This document shows positions 11,463-23,289 of a DNA stretch of 64,000 nt, piece after piece. The notes beneath the pieces are model-generated. The model searched no databases and was not told the DNA's origin. It saw only the letters and a program-made list of their open reading frames with translations. Each line of letters opens with the position of its first letter. The stretch's first letter is position 1. The translations under genes were made by a program, and so were the position numbers. This stretch comes from Cylicocyclus nassatus (Eukaryota; Nematoda; Chromadorea; Rhabditida; Strongylidae), in NCBI GenBank assembly GCA_958299035.1, contig CATQJL010000316.1, forward strand, positions 7,968,347-8,032,346, given 5' to 3'.

Positions 11463-12182
11463 TTAGGTTGGCTAAAAAATAAGTTCGGTCGTTTTTAGCG
11501 GTTTGTAGAATTGTCACAAATCAGTTTTAGTGCGTATGTATGGTACCACTGGAAAGAGCAAATTAAGGAGAATCGGATGATCTCCTCTGTTTTCTCAAAA
11601 ATAATTCTTGTGATAATGAATTGGTGGAGAAAAGAAAATTGATCAGATTTTTTCCTCAAAATTTCGAAAAATCACGCTCCGAAAAAATAACTGAAGTCAG
11701 GTGTAAAGTGTAGATTCGCTATCCACACAACAAATTTTTGAATTTCCAACCATTTGCATGGCCATAGATGGCCAAATTCGAGTTATCTAGAATGCCCAAA
11801 ATTTGACCTTCACACGCAAATGCCTGGAAATTTTCACAATTTTGACTGCAGAAATTCAGGAACAGCAGGTCACAATCTCTATTATGGTTCGCCACCTAGC
11901 CAGAGGCTGTATGTATCCAACCACCAAATTACACGCCTGTGTACTCACTGCAGGCTTAGAACGAAAGCTAGAAAGTCAAAAAAGCGAATTTCTAAAAGTT
12001 TGACCGTATAAGGTTGTAACTGTCATTTTTTGGGAACATAAAATTTTGACTATTCAATATTTAAGAGTAGAGGCTTGAGGCTATCTTCTCACGAAAAAAT
12101 CTTAGCTGAATAGCTGTTACGTGAATTGTTATGAAGCTTTGAATTTGCATATCAAAACGAACTTATTTATTAGCCAACCTAA
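11463..12182. mobile_element. mariner-like MITE (family D)
   Basis: 720 bp with TA flanks (11461-11462, 12183-12184). The inverted ends share TTAGGTTGGCTAA and a following AATAAGTTCG. No transposase is present. The next element starts only two bases after its TA duplication. Confidence 0.8.
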
Positions 12183-12186
12183 TATA

Positions 12187-14028
12187 TTAGGTCATCCCAA
12201 AAGTTCTTGCGCACGAATTTCAAAAATTCATGACTTCTAATTTTTCCAACCACTTTAACTGCTTTTATTTTTGTATGAAAGAGTAAGTCATGCACAGGGA
12301 CAAGCAAGGGGTGTGGCACACGATCACTGGTTACAACCCCCCCCCCCTGATTGCTGTCTTAATAAGACCCCCGCCCCCTGAACTATACACTTAAGATAGC
12401 ATTACTTGAAGGCCCTGTCAAACATAATGGGCAACATATCCATAATTAGCATGTCAAATAACCCCTGTAGACAAAGTGTGAGCGAATTCTGAAGATTCAG
12501 GATACTAGGCTACCTAAGTGAAATGGTCAAATTCCAACATGGTTAACTTTGTTTCAAAGGTGAATAAGCTGTCCGTTTTTGCACTCAAGACAAAGCACTA
12601 CACCTTCTTTGTTTACCTCAGGAATCCCGTTCCAGAAGACCTCCAAGCTGTGGAATTAGGAGCCAACCAAAATCTCGTTTTTCCCATTTTTCGGTTTTGA
12701 TCGCTGTGCTTTCACCAAATATTACTCAGAGAAGAGAAAACGAAACAGGCTTACACTTCCATGAAAACTAGGAGATCTAAGCTATCGATCCATTTAAACA
12801 AGATTTGCTAAAAATGTTTTTATGATATAGTTAATGGGGTGCGGCACACCCCCTTAAAAGCTGCGGCCGCCGCAGCTTTTAAGGGGGTGTGCCGCACCTC
12901 ATTAACTATATCAAAAAAACATTTTTAGCGGACAATATTTATATAAATCGATAACCTAAACCTTGTAGATCCCACAGGACTGTTTGGAGCCTGATTCGTC
13001 TTCTTAGCTCTGAGTAATATTTGGTGAAAGCACAGCGATCAAAACCGAAAAATGGGAAAAACGAGATTTTGGTTGGCTTCTAATTCCACAGCTTGGAGGT
13101 CTTCTGAAACGGGATTCCTGAGGTGGACAAAGAAGGAGTAGTGCTTTGTCTTGAGTGCAAAAACGGATAGCCAATTCACCTTCGAATCAAAGTTAACCAT
13201 GTTGGAATTTGATCATTTCACTTAGGTAGCCTAGTATCTTGAATCTTCAGAATTCGCTCACACTTCGTCTACAGGGGTTATTTGACATGCTAATTATGGA
13301 TAGGTATGAATATTATGTTATCACTATTATCAGATTACCCAACTACGACCCCCTCCCCTTTTAAGTCCTCAATACGACCCCCCAAGGTGTGGCGTACCGC
13401 ACCCAAGCTTGACGCTGATCATGCATTTTATAACGACATCTTAGTTGCTTACTAATATTCATCTTTTGCATAGATAATAGCGATTGAAGAAAATTGATCA
13501 AAATTTTGAATTTTCTGTGTAGGGCCATAAAAAATCGAAAACTTGCAACAAAAATCGGAGCAGTCAGTATCGCAGGTTCCTTCACCAGCTCTTCCTAACT
13601 GTGCAAAGTTTGCGCCGATTGATCGTCTCTATGAAAAGTTATGATTTTCGAGCAAGCAATACAAAAATGCGAATTTGATTTATTTTGACATTTTTCGCGT
13701 AAATCATATCGTTTCATAGAGACGCTCAATCGGCGCAAACTTTGCACACTTAGAAAGAGCTGGTGAAGGAATCTACAATACCGACTGCTCCGATTTTTGT
13801 TGCAAGTTTCCGATTTTTTATGACCCTACACAGAAAATTCAAGTTTTGATCAATTTTCTTCTATTGCTCCTATCTATGCAACAGATGACCATTAGCAAGC
13901 AGCTAAGAGGTCATTATAAAAAGTATGACTTATTTTTCATACAAAAGTAAAATCAGTCAAGTCGGCTGGAAAAATCAGAAGTTATAAATTTTTGAAAATC
14001 GTGCGCAAGAACTTTCGGGACGACCTAA
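12187..14028. mobile_element. palindromic mariner-like MITE (family E) with an inserted hAT-like element
   Basis: TA flanks (12185-12186, 14029-14030) and inverted ends TTAGGTC(A/G)TCCC with AAAGTTCTTGCGCACGA. Without the inserted element F its length is about 710 bp, the same size as families D and G. Its inner arms (about 13430-13640 and 13660-13920) fold back around 13650. Confidence 0.75.
12295..13418. mobile_element. hAT-like foldback (family F) inserted in E
   Basis: The insertion is flanked by TCATGCA (12288-12294 and 13419-13425), extending to 8 bp with one mismatch. The ends start CAGGG/CAGCG followed by CAAGC. An 8-bp target duplication with CAG ends fits hAT. The body is a near-perfect foldback centred at about 12868 on AGCTGCGG-CCG-CCGCAGCT. 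The GGGGTGCGGCACAC block occurs at the centre and, altered, at both outer ends, suggesting two units joined head to head. A C-run and G/C-rich ends contrast with the host element. Confidence 0.65.
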
Positions 14029-15497
14029 TACATAGTCGGGCCTAGCAGTGCACGGAAACATCTCGTCCATGAGGATAGACATGAAAAAATGGCTCGTCAT
14101 CAACGTGTGTGCTCATCTTGTTACAACGTTTTTGCGAAATCGAATATGCGTCATGAGGAGCAAGAGAACGCTTTTGATGATACAAACATTTCCGTCCTGA
14201 ACACGAAAATCTCTTGGAACAGTTGCTTCCAAACACAAAGGCAAAAAATTTGGACAGAACTTATGCAGCAAGCTATTAGGTTGTGTAGTAAGTTCTGTCC
14301 CATTTTTTCTATCGACTTCTTACCCATATTATTTACCTTATTCTGGAGTAAAGTGTATATGCTTTTGAATTTTGTAAGTCTGCCCTGCAAATTCATCCAC
14401 CAACCTAGCAAAGACCAAGAGGAATTTTTGGCATTTATAAAAAAAGTGCGGGAACCAAAGAATCCATTTTCGAAATCTTTTTTCTCTCCAAATTCTCCCT
14501 AATTCCATCATAAATTTTTACTTAACAGCTTGGCAACGCACGAAACCGTAGACTAGATTCTTATGTCTGTATTGTCAACTTTTCGTGCTTGTTCCCTATC
14601 TTCTGCCATCTTTTCAATGGCATTTTTTGATAGTCGGCGAAAGATTTGGTGCGGCAATGTTAGTCGTCTCACGTACCTAAGTGTGATCCCCAAACCTTAG
14701 ATTTTTGAGTAATAAACTTATAAATTGAAAATTTTTTTGACCAAAGACCATTCCTTTTCTTTTTTCTGGGTTACTTCCACCTACATTTCTCAAGACCGCT
14801 TTCGGGTTCTTAAACACTTCAAAGAGAGGTTACGAAAAAGATTTTTTTGGGAGCACAGAAAAGGTTTTCGAATTTTTCCGAGCTGCTGCAAAAGCTATAG
14901 CATTCTTTCCTTATGCTCAGCAGGTTTTTCGAGCTGTTATAACTATTCTGACAGAAACGGGGGCAATAAGTAGTTGTCGAGAATAAAGTTTTTCCCTTTT
15001 TGGCTTTCCAAATTTTATGCTGGAAAACTTTCGAATCTCCTGATGTAGGAAATTGAAATAAAGATGTTGGTAGAGCAGGCTTGGAGTTTTCAAATACATA
15101 CAGGGCCTTCCAAAAAGATGTGCACACTGTTTGATTGTTAATAACTCTCTTGCTTTCATGCCTTTTGCCGAGCTTGAGGTACCACTTTGTACAGCGAGGA
15201 TTAATCGAAGCTGCTTAGCACACCGTTTCTTCCATGAGTTATTTCAGATTTAGGGTAGCAGCTGTTTTTCCAAGGTTTGTCAGAAAGTGAATACGCCATC
15301 AAGGAAGCTCGAAAAATTGTGGAAAGTTATGTATTGAAATCAGCACGCCTGAAAACCTTGCTACACAAATTTTCAGATTTTTTCGAAATTATTTTATCAA
15401 AAGGCTCATTCCACAGTGGCGCCGCATACTGAAAGTTCATACCATGGTCCTACAGTAACGAAAAGTGATTGATGATTCGCTCTATACTGTTAATCTA

Positions 15498-16369
15498 TTA
15501 GGTCGTTCCATAAGCGTAGCGTTTTTATAAACCAACAAAATCATCAATTTACAGTAAAAATCAATCAAAATTATATTCCTCGTTGTAGCGCACGACCTTT
15601 TGGCACATTCTTGTTAACTTCTCAACCTCAATTTTTCTAACGGCAGCGCGCCTGGTCCCAAGAAAGTCATCTAACCAGCGCTCAAACTACTTACTGAAAT
15701 CGAGACAGGCACCATTCATGAGGTTTGCTAGAGAGCGGAGCAAATAATAATCTGGTAGAGCGAGATTTGGAGAGTATTTTGGGTACTGAAGTACCTTCCG
15801 CTCAAGTTGCGACAGGACAGTTTTGACGACGTTTGCCGTATGAGGCTATGTTTCGTTATGCGGAAAAGCTCACTGAATCTGCCTGTTAGGCTTTTTCTGC
15901 GGTAGGACCTGGTTTAGACGGTGCAGTTGGATTGTCTACGGTATGGTTGACCATCACCTACCTGTACAGCAATTTTCAATGTAGGACGTCCTGCCCGTCC
16001 CCCGGAAAGTCTTGTTCAGGGACATCCTGCTCAGCCCCTGATCTTTTGTAGCAGTTCAATCCCTTTTTGTCTCATATTGATGTGCGACCGCCATGCTCCA
16101 TAATCGACACAAAAATCTGTGCAAAAGCGCTTTTTTTCATGAGAAAAAATGCGCAAATGCCGAAATTGCTCCTTTTTGCCCTTCAAGATTTCCATCTTTG
16201 GAGGCTGCGAGATCCGAGTGAATCAGCTTATCACCGAAATCAGTAGGTGTAAAGAGCAAAGAGCACAGTCAGTCCTTTTAAATGATATACGCATCTTGCC
16301 GCAAATCAACCGCTCCTCAAAGATATGAGGACGAAAATGAAAACGCTACGAACTTATGGAACGACCTAA
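15498..16369 (-). mobile_element. mariner transposon relic (J)
   Basis: 872 bp with TA flanks (15496-15497, 16370-16371) and inverted ends TTAGGTCGTTCCATAAG. It carries a decayed minus-strand transposase (see 15561-16230), so it is a defective autonomous-type element, not a pure MITE; full mariners are about 1.3 kb. It lies inside N1. Family K (27850-29247) has related ends. Confidence 0.8.
15561..16230 (-). pseudogene. mariner transposase, C-terminal half readable
   Basis: Reading the minus strand from about 15800 down to the stop at 15561 gives the C-terminal part of a mariner DDE transposase: YPKYSPNLALPDYYLLRSL, then LANLMNGACLDF, one in-frame stop, FERWLDDFLGTRRAAV and a KVVRYNEEYNFD terminus. 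The final Asp of the third catalytic box is kept (LPD), but the usual SPD is SPN. Upstream (to about 16230) the frame is broken. It cannot make an active enzyme. The identification rests on the strongly conserved YSP-L-DY-L box; I am fairly sure. Confidence 0.75.
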
Positions 16370-16987
16370 TAAGTTTATCCTCGCTTAGAGAATGGTAGCT
16401 AATGGTGGGCGAAAGACGTGAAAACAAGGGAGTTATTAACGATCAAACAGTGTGCACATTTTTTGGGACACTCTGTATATAAATTTTGCAAAACACAGTA
16501 CAAAATATTGTGAAAATTTCAAGAGAAAAACTGCGACAGAACTTTTAACACAACCTATTAATATAGCTGTTTACCATCATTCCTGTTATAAAAGTACGCT
16601 TTAAAAACTGAGTTACGCTCCCATTTCTTTTTCTTGCAGCATAAAGAACATCTCTTTTACTTTCGCAGCACCGCTTCTTGCTCGGGAAAGAGCGTGAAAA
16701 AAGGAACACTTGTTATGCCCTAAAACTTTCGGACAGACTCGTTCATAGCTTTCCAGTGTCAGAGCAAATACTAACCACATTTACAATAAAACGTCTGCAA
16801 AATCATTTACTCATCAGAATTACAAATCAACTCCATCAATTAGGAATCAAAAGTAAGCTTTTATCCGTGATCATCTCAATGCACTCGAATCGCACTGTTT
16901 AGAGTGGTTGTTCGCCTTCTTGGTGGTTGTTTTCGGCTCTCTAAACAAGCTTGATGCGCTGATTTCAGCATTTCCAATAAAACTAAC

Positions 16988-18237
16988 ACAATGGCTCTAA
17001 CTATAGCTCTAATATGTGACTCATCGTAGTAGTGAGGGACTGATACTAATCTGCCGTCCCAAGGCAAGACTTCTTTTGGGTTGGTGCCTGAAAACGTCCT
17101 GTTTGATAGTTCGCTCTCAAATTAATGACAATCGCTACCGAAATCTATACGTACCACTGAGGCCCACTGCCACGACATTACCAAAGCGGCTACTTAACGA
17201 TGGGAGGTGAGTCGTACGATATCTAAAATCATAACGTGTTATCATCAGTTACTGAGAATTAAATTTTTAGCATAGGTATTTACTGAGCAGTACAAAACAC
17301 CAAGCAATTGAACCGATGTTCCGTGTCATACATTGCATTCAAAGCATCAATGGCTCTGTAATTTCAAATTCTATCCAATCATCCAACTATCTGAAAGTTG
17401 AAAGCTTGATTACTTTGCAGTATTCAGCGCACCATGAGTGAAGAAGTAAGTCATGTAATATAGTAGATTTCTAAATCCGGTGTAATTAGTGGCCGTCTTT
17501 ATCTCTGAAGGTTCAACTTTTGTTGGTAAATACGTGTATCCGTATAACCATAAGCCAATGCGCGATGTGGGAAATTCGTCAAAGATGTCGTAGCCGACTT
17601 CACCCAAAAGTTGAGATTCCTTAAACAAACTTATACTATACTAAGTGAGAGTGATCTCAGTACACACAAGATCGTAATCCCTCTGACTCGAATCATAATT
17701 GTAGAGGTCGCCGACGAAAATACAACTTATTTCGCGTGGACTTTCTGCAAGTGTTGCTATGAGACTGATATTTAGTAGTGAGCAGCGTTTCGTTCTTTGG
17801 AAGGTGCTCGTGATGATTTTACATAGTTTCATTATGTACATGCGCTTTGTGAGCGACACCCACCAGTAGTCGTGGATAGTGATGTAGTCGTAGATAGTGA
17901 TGTTGTTACATTATGTGTATAAAAAGTCGTTGAATGAGTCGTCGTTTTAGAAACCGTTGATTGTTTAGGTGTCACGGTGGTCTTTGTTATGGGGTGGCGA
18001 GCTTAACAGAAAACATAAAATGAGACTATTCAGAGTAAGAAGCAAAACAAAGGAAATGAAGAATCACTTGCCAAACTCCGAAATCCTTCCAGGAACATCT
18101 TGCCCTACACCCACAGTATGAAAGTAGTCTTGCTCGTATACTTCGACTATTACTTTCGAAAACTGCGTGTTTGAAACAATCAGAACTTGGTTGCCTACTT
18201 CAGCTCTTCTTACTTCATCGGCGAAGGCAACAACATC
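16988..18237 (-). CDS. multi-exon gene: Thr-rich linker plus VWA-like domain (partial)
   Basis: Minus-strand exons as I read them: E1 18237-18072 (DVVAFADEVRRAEVGNQVLI..., like the end of a VWA fold); linker 18001-17864 (Thr/Ser-rich, e.g. TTTHSTTFYTHNVTTSLSTT); E2 17744-17668 (SCIFVGDLYNYDSSQRDYDL); E3 17619-17414 (LLGEVGYDIFDEFPTSRIGL, LWLYGYTYLP); E4 17098-16988 (WDGRLVSVPHYYDESHIRAI). Intron E2/E3 is 48 nt and phase 0. All phases agree if E1 uses a GC donor (GCAAGT). The layout suggests tandem VWA-like domains joined by a mucin-like linker, as in secreted or surface nematode proteins, some with C-type lectin domains. A usual MIDAS DxSxS is not obvious. The closest relative here is at 48217-48777. 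A possible preceding exon lies at about 18411-18340. Neither start nor stop is located. The VWA assignment is inference; that it is a gene is well supported by the paralogue. Confidence 0.65.
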
Positions 18238-18581
18238 CTGATTTTTTCTGCAAGCAAGCTATTTTTTCCATTCTTTCAATGGCATAAACATGTCTCACAT
18301 TTACATTCATGCGCGGAGCAAAAAAAGGAAAAAGCACATAGGTTTACAAAGAATTGAGCAGAATTACAAGTTGATTCAATTTCTGCGCGGACTTTTAGGG
18401 CACATGGATGGTAAGCAAAAAGTTTTTGAGAGCAAAGGAAGTAATCTCGTAGTAACATTGATTTTCGGAAATAATGAGTGTGCAGTGATTAACCTGTAAC
18501 AGAAGTCTGCGAGGGAGAGTGTGCTATAAGCAATATGTAATCCTAAACCCAAAGCAAGCCACTGCAATGCAAATACGTATA

Positions 18582-18748
18582 GCTGATTCGTTGACCGCCC
18601 GGAATGGACTCATGCGGAGTACCCGCCGCGTTTTTAACGCTTGCTCCAGTACGAATTCGCCCTTGTGAAATTCGTGCTCTCGTAACAATTCAGCCGCGCT
18701 GCGCGTGGTCCGCAGCTTTTGAGCTGTCCGTGCGGTCAACGAACCGAC
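18582..18748. mobile_element. small GC-rich inverted-repeat element
   Basis: About 165 bp with inverted ends containing TTCGTTGACCGC and, inside, CGGA. The body is GC-richer than its surroundings. No clear target duplication. Confidence 0.5.
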
Positions 18749-18825
18749 GTTATATACTTTTAACCTCTACATTATCAGCATAAGAAAAGTGCATGTAGCT
18801 CAAACCTGGCGTTATAGCACTGTAC

Positions 18826-18893
18826 TGCTAGACAGCTGTTAGACTGCTAAAAGATGCTAGACAGCTGCTAGATTGCTAAAAGATGCTAGACAG
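18826..18893. repeat. 29-bp tandem repeat, 2.3 copies
   Basis: Units begin TGCTAGACAGCTG and end TGCTAAAAGA (18826-18854, 18855-18883, partial 18884-18893), with two substitutions between units. Confidence 0.85.
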
Positions 18894-19555
18894 GACGATA
18901 CACATGCTTTGACACGCATATGTATCTCCCCTTTCAGTTTCCTTCTTCTATTTTCTCAGGAAAAGAGTTCGTTTGCAAGACAAGTTAATTAAGGTTTCAC
19001 CTTCTAGTGCCTCGCTCCGGAGAATGACTGGTTTGACACTATTGCGGCGCTGCAAAAACCACCCCGCTGCTCAATGCCAGCGTCAAGGGCTTCTTGAGGG
19101 AATGCAAACCGACAGCTGATGATTATTCCGTCGCATGATGCGGGTCAATTCAGACTTAAGGATGTACGGATTCTGCAAACGAGGAAAAAGTTAAGCAACA
19201 ATTTATTCATGATTAACTCAAAGTTTCAGGGTCACTTCTCGCATTGCTTAGAACCTACTCAGAATAAATCTGATGTTCGTTGAAAAATTCGCAGCTGAAA
19301 GTTTGCGGCAGGGCATTGCAGAGTTAATCAAGTACAAATTTTTTGAAGGCTCTTCTCAAAAACTTCTGCATGCTGCATACAAAAGAACTATACATTGTAT
19401 AGAAGGGAGATAAATGCAGATCATGCAAATACACATTTGGGGTGAGAGAGAACCTGCGGAACTGTCCTCTAGATCCCGCTGCTTACATGTTTTGCATTCT
19501 GAGTCACCTATCCTTCTTGCAGCTCTACTACCCTCCTCTAGAGGCGTTTCAGTAA

Positions 19556-19651
19556 GGCTGGGTTCATACTGAATTCCGGGAACGGTTCCAGCACAGCGCT
19601 TGAAATGAGCGCTAACCGTTACCGGACTTCCGCATTAGTCGGAACGCAGCC
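19556..19651. mobile_element. 96-bp TAA-flanked MITE
   Basis: TAA on both sides (19553-19555, 19652-19654). Inverted ends GGCTGGGTTC / GGCTGCGTTC followed by CCGG and AACGG blocks. The 3-bp TAA duplication fits PIF/Harbinger. The flanks also share the direct repeat GGCGTTTCAGTAAG just outside both sides. Confidence 0.65.
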
Positions 19652-19654
19652 TAA

Positions 19655-20340
19655 GGGCCTTCCTCCAGGGGCGTTTCAGTAAGAACTACTTAATGTGTAA
19701 GTTGCGTTTTCTAGCTTCTTGTATTTTTCCCAGTAAACCCCAGCTGTTAGTCGTTCTCGTAAAAAGAAATTTGAAGTGGACAAAGAGGTTGTTGATGAAC
19801 AGCTCGAAACTTAGGGGTTTATCGAAAATCGCAGTATTTAGTAAGCCGCTATGAATAGCCGTTTGGCCGGTAACGCGCCAAGGCGAAGAGAGAAATCTCA
19901 ATAGTTGAGAACTTAAAACTAATAAATAAGGTGATCAGCATAACATTTTGGTGGCCCGGCACGAGGTGGGCAGACGGGGTTTTCCAAAAATGACGCTGTG
20001 TGCTTGTGGAACGAGAGCACCGGCCACACTTCGCCGAAAAGCGCTCAAAAGCGCCCAAAATGCTCAAATTCCTCTAATTACTCCTCATCTGTATCAAGAT
20101 AGAAAACAGTAAGAAGAATAAGCAAGGAAAATGTTGAAGGAATGAAAAAATATCAAAGGAACGCAGTCATAGGACTAAGAGACGCCGTTCCCGCGCGTAT
20201 CGATTGACTGGTATGCGCTTTCCACCTTACAATTAGAAAGCTAGGCTCCTGATGCGATTTTGGGCTCTAACAAAGACAAGAGGAGGAGTTTCGGAACCAA
20301 ACTCTCACCATATAGTAAACTTTAGGTGAGCAACAAATTT
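19655..20340. other. unassigned region
   Basis: Short open frames only; no supported feature. Confidence 0.3.
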
Positions 20341-20349
20341 ATGTAAAAA

Positions 20350-20800
20350 TTTTGAAAAAATTATGTGAATTGAAAGTTTTGCCCAACTCAGGTGGGCATT
20401 AGGTGGGCAAAACTAATTTAACTAGTTAAACTTTTTCCCAAATTAGGTGGGCAATTGCCCACCTAATTTGGGAAAAAGTTAAGCACGCTCTTTATTCACA
20501 TAATTTTTTTCATAATTTTTCATACATTGTTCCTTGGTCCTACTGCGCGTACACACCAAGTCTCGCGCAATTTTGTTTTCTCTGCGCGCAAACGAGCCTT
20601 CATTCACATAATTTTTCAATAAAACTTCTAAGATAAGCCCTGCAGGCCCGTGTTCATGTACCTGCCAAGTTTCATACCGTATGCTCATCTGTGCGCTGCA
20701 AACGTGCCATTTGAATCCACATCTTCATTTACCAGTTTTGCGAAATTTTTGGAAAAAATGCTTATTACACCTCCCATTCACATAAGTTTTCCATGACCTT
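20350..20800. repeat. foldback with a 52-bp perfect palindrome and ATTCACATAA repeats
   Basis: 20429-20480 is a perfect 52-bp palindrome built on CCCAAATTAGGTGGGCAA and its complement. Outside it, TTATGTGAA/TTCACATAA blocks are placed symmetrically, and ATTCACATAA(T/G)TTTT recurs at about 20496, 20602 and 20776. It looks like a foldback element or several related short repeats; no coding is seen. Confidence 0.7.
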
Positions 20801-22071
20801 TCATGCTTTGTTTCTACTAGCCTCTTTTTGTTCGCTTACGTAATTTGGTGCTATATCATCACGCCTGCATTGAGAACTGATCATGTAATCATGCTGTTCA
20901 ACGGCATCGCTCATGCGACGTCGCGCACGCGGCAATTAGCGTCAACGCCGCGTAGTGCGCGCGAAGTCTGCTGTGCGTTGAGATTTTTGAAAACTATCTT
21001 CCGATGAATTAGATGTATAAGGTAAGCATGATTCGACCTTCTTTTGCTTGCACTTGGAATCTTCTTCCGGGGCTCCGCCCGGATCCCACAAAAACGATAC
21101 CTTCGCTTTTTGGCCCCAAAACGATTTCCAGCTTGTCATTTGCCCACCTCGTGCCGGGCCCTGCATTTTGGTATCTGCATTAACTTTCTGAAAAAACAGA
21201 TAACTTGGAAGGAGGGGTCATCAGCTAGAGATTACCGAGGACTTTACACAAAAATGGGAAATGCGGCTCATAATGCAGCTCGCTTTTGTTTTCAACTCAG
21301 AGGACACTCCAAAATGGATACGCAGCGTGAATCCAACTTTTGGAGCTTCAAGATATGAAGGTCATATAAGCTGTACTCCATTCCCGTCAGGGATATTCAT
21401 GCATGCAACCGTAAGTCGTAAACTGCGATTTTTATTGTTTTACAGGATCCCCTTGAGACCTTAAAAGTTTTCTTATTAGTGAAGTCTGGTTTATATGTTT
21501 TATACAAGGGAGTAACAGAAAAATACCTGATGTCACTGCTAAGCATTACCTAAAGACAACGAATAAAGTCTCATGGTAACCTTATCTCATCTTTTCTTTG
21601 GACCCCACAAAGCTGTGGTCAATCAGAAATTTCACTACTCTTTCTTTCTCGTACAAAACTCAAATTCTGCATCTTGATCTCTCTGCGCATATTTGCCACC
21701 TCGGAATGCACAAGCTCAAACTGTGACATATACTACGTAAGCGTACCTGTAGTCAAAGTTACATGGAACATAATATACAAGTAAATCATTGCTCCTACGT
21801 CGACTCGTAAACGCTTTGAGCACACTGAAATATTTTTTGTGCCATAACTCGGACATAACTCCGATTAACTAATTTCATTACATGCACGGCTTCTGAATGA
21901 CTTGCATTTATTTTAGTCTCAACACTTTTTCTTTCCTTTTCGACTTGCTCCTAGCCTTTTTACAATTTGTACACATTTAGGTTGAATCTGTTTGGTAAGT
22001 GCTCGCAGAGATAATATTGTTTTTTTCAAGTTTCTTTATCGTCGAGTCATTTGTAACCTAATATGCATAGC
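20801..22071. other. unassigned region
   Basis: Open frames at 21044-21358 and 21261-21464 are unrecognised. A mariner-like right end (TGTAACCTAATA) lies near 22060. No gene can be supported. Confidence 0.3.
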
Positions 22072-22271
22072 GCACACTATACACGTTAACTGACGAACTG
22101 CAAAACTAGTACATGCTCATTTCCTGCGATTTCTCCTTCTTTCCTCATTTCTTTTGTTTTTGCTTGTTACATGTTGGACAGTAGAACACATTTTTACACT
22201 TTGTTAGGCTAGGAACTGTTTTACTGGGAAGTTACTAGTATGGATGCCGTCGCTGATAGGACTTCGTGTGC
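22072..22271. mobile_element. 200-bp GCACAC-ended MITE (family Z), copy 1
   Basis: Ends GCACACTATACACGTTAACT and, inverted, GCACACGAAGTCC. A second copy of 198 bp in the opposite orientation is at 43900-44097 with shared inner blocks (CAAAACTAG, TGCTCATTTCC, AACAAAGTGTA). Clear target duplications were not found. Confidence 0.65.
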
Positions 22272-22392
22272 AGTCTCACATATTAATTTACAAATGACTC
22301 GAGGTTACATGTTTTCGGTTTTCACGGTTACAGTTACGGTCTGGATGTTTCCCTTTTATACATGTGTTCGTATGTGAGGCGAGTATCAATTA

Positions 22393-23287
22393 TTAGGTGG
22401 TCCGAAGATTCGTGGGGATTTTGAACCTATTTCGAATCACTCAAATAAAGATATATACTCTCTAAGCGGTGTTCGATGAACAATCTCTCCTCCTCATTTC
22501 AGCTTATGTTGTTTGAAGTCCCTTAATGATCGTTCAAATTTACGAACTAGCAATTTGTCAGAATCTTCATTTCAGACTTCTGAGTTTTGATGACAACTGG
22601 AAAGAATAAACAAAGTGCAGTACAGTGCTTGTTCTATTATCTAATACATCTAGCTTCTCAAAATTTACAAAATTTTTTGATGTTATTAAATTTTATTTGG
22701 GCATCTCACCTTGCAGAACATAAAAACGGCTTTCAGATAGGGCGTCATTTGATGCAGTTTTCCTCCACTTCACAGCTCCATTCTTCATGATACATAAAGG
22801 GTTCGAAAACAAAATTATCAAAATACTTGTTTTTATAGTTCCTTTCCAGCAATCAACAATTACTTTGAAGCGGTGAAAGCTCTGTTGCTTGGTAGAATTA
22901 CTGTTCATTCTTGATTGATTTTGGAGGTTTTCCGATAATTTGACAGCGTTTTGAGCTTTCGTGTGTTTTACGAGAAATTTGGAAATTTATGGAAATCCAC
23001 TTGAAAAAGGCACATAAGTCATTGTATTGCACGCTCTGTGCAACTGTTATCAAATACATCCAATATTCAAAATAAAAATCTGGAAAACAGCTAAAACTAG
23101 GGAGGGAAAAAATGTGGGTTGGGTATTTTGAAGATTATGTGACCGATCTTCAGAAGAAAAAACGCCACTTTCAGAACGAAAAAGAAAGTCTGCGTCGAAC
23201 ACTGCTTAGAATGTTTGTCTGTCTATTTTCTGAGTGATTTGAGGATGAGCTTGAAAAGCTCCGCAAACTTTCTGATTGACCCATTGG
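22393..23287. mobile_element. mariner-like MITE (family P), copy 1
   Basis: 895 bp, TA flanks 22391-22392 and 23288-23289. The left end TTAGGTGGTCCGAAGATTC pairs with the right end GCAAACTTTCTGATTGACCC. The subterminal TTCTAAGCAGTGTTCGA block is symmetric. The next element begins right after its right TA. Confidence 0.65.
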
Positions 23288-23289
23288 TA

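Larger units (their letters stand above)
15101..16475. mobile_element. CAGGG-ended TA element (family N), copy 1
   Basis: Inverted ends CAGGGCCTTCCAAAAAGATG and CAGAGTGTCCCAAAAAATG, TA flanks 15099-15100 and 16476-16477. About 500 bp once the inner mariner J is removed. The family recurs at 24252-24877 and 43221-43863. Ends of this type with TA duplication are common in the Tc1/mariner superfamily. Confidence 0.75.
14277..16558. mobile_element. mariner-like MITE (family H) with two nested insertions
   Basis: The left end TTAGGTTGTGTAGTAAGTTC at 14277 and an inverted right end (GAACTTTTAACACAACCTA) at about 16558; TA flanks 14275-14276 and 16559-16560. It contains element N1, which contains J. 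Without them it is about 905 bp. Open frames 14089-14502 and 14725-14973 are within the element and unrecognised. Confidence 0.65.
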
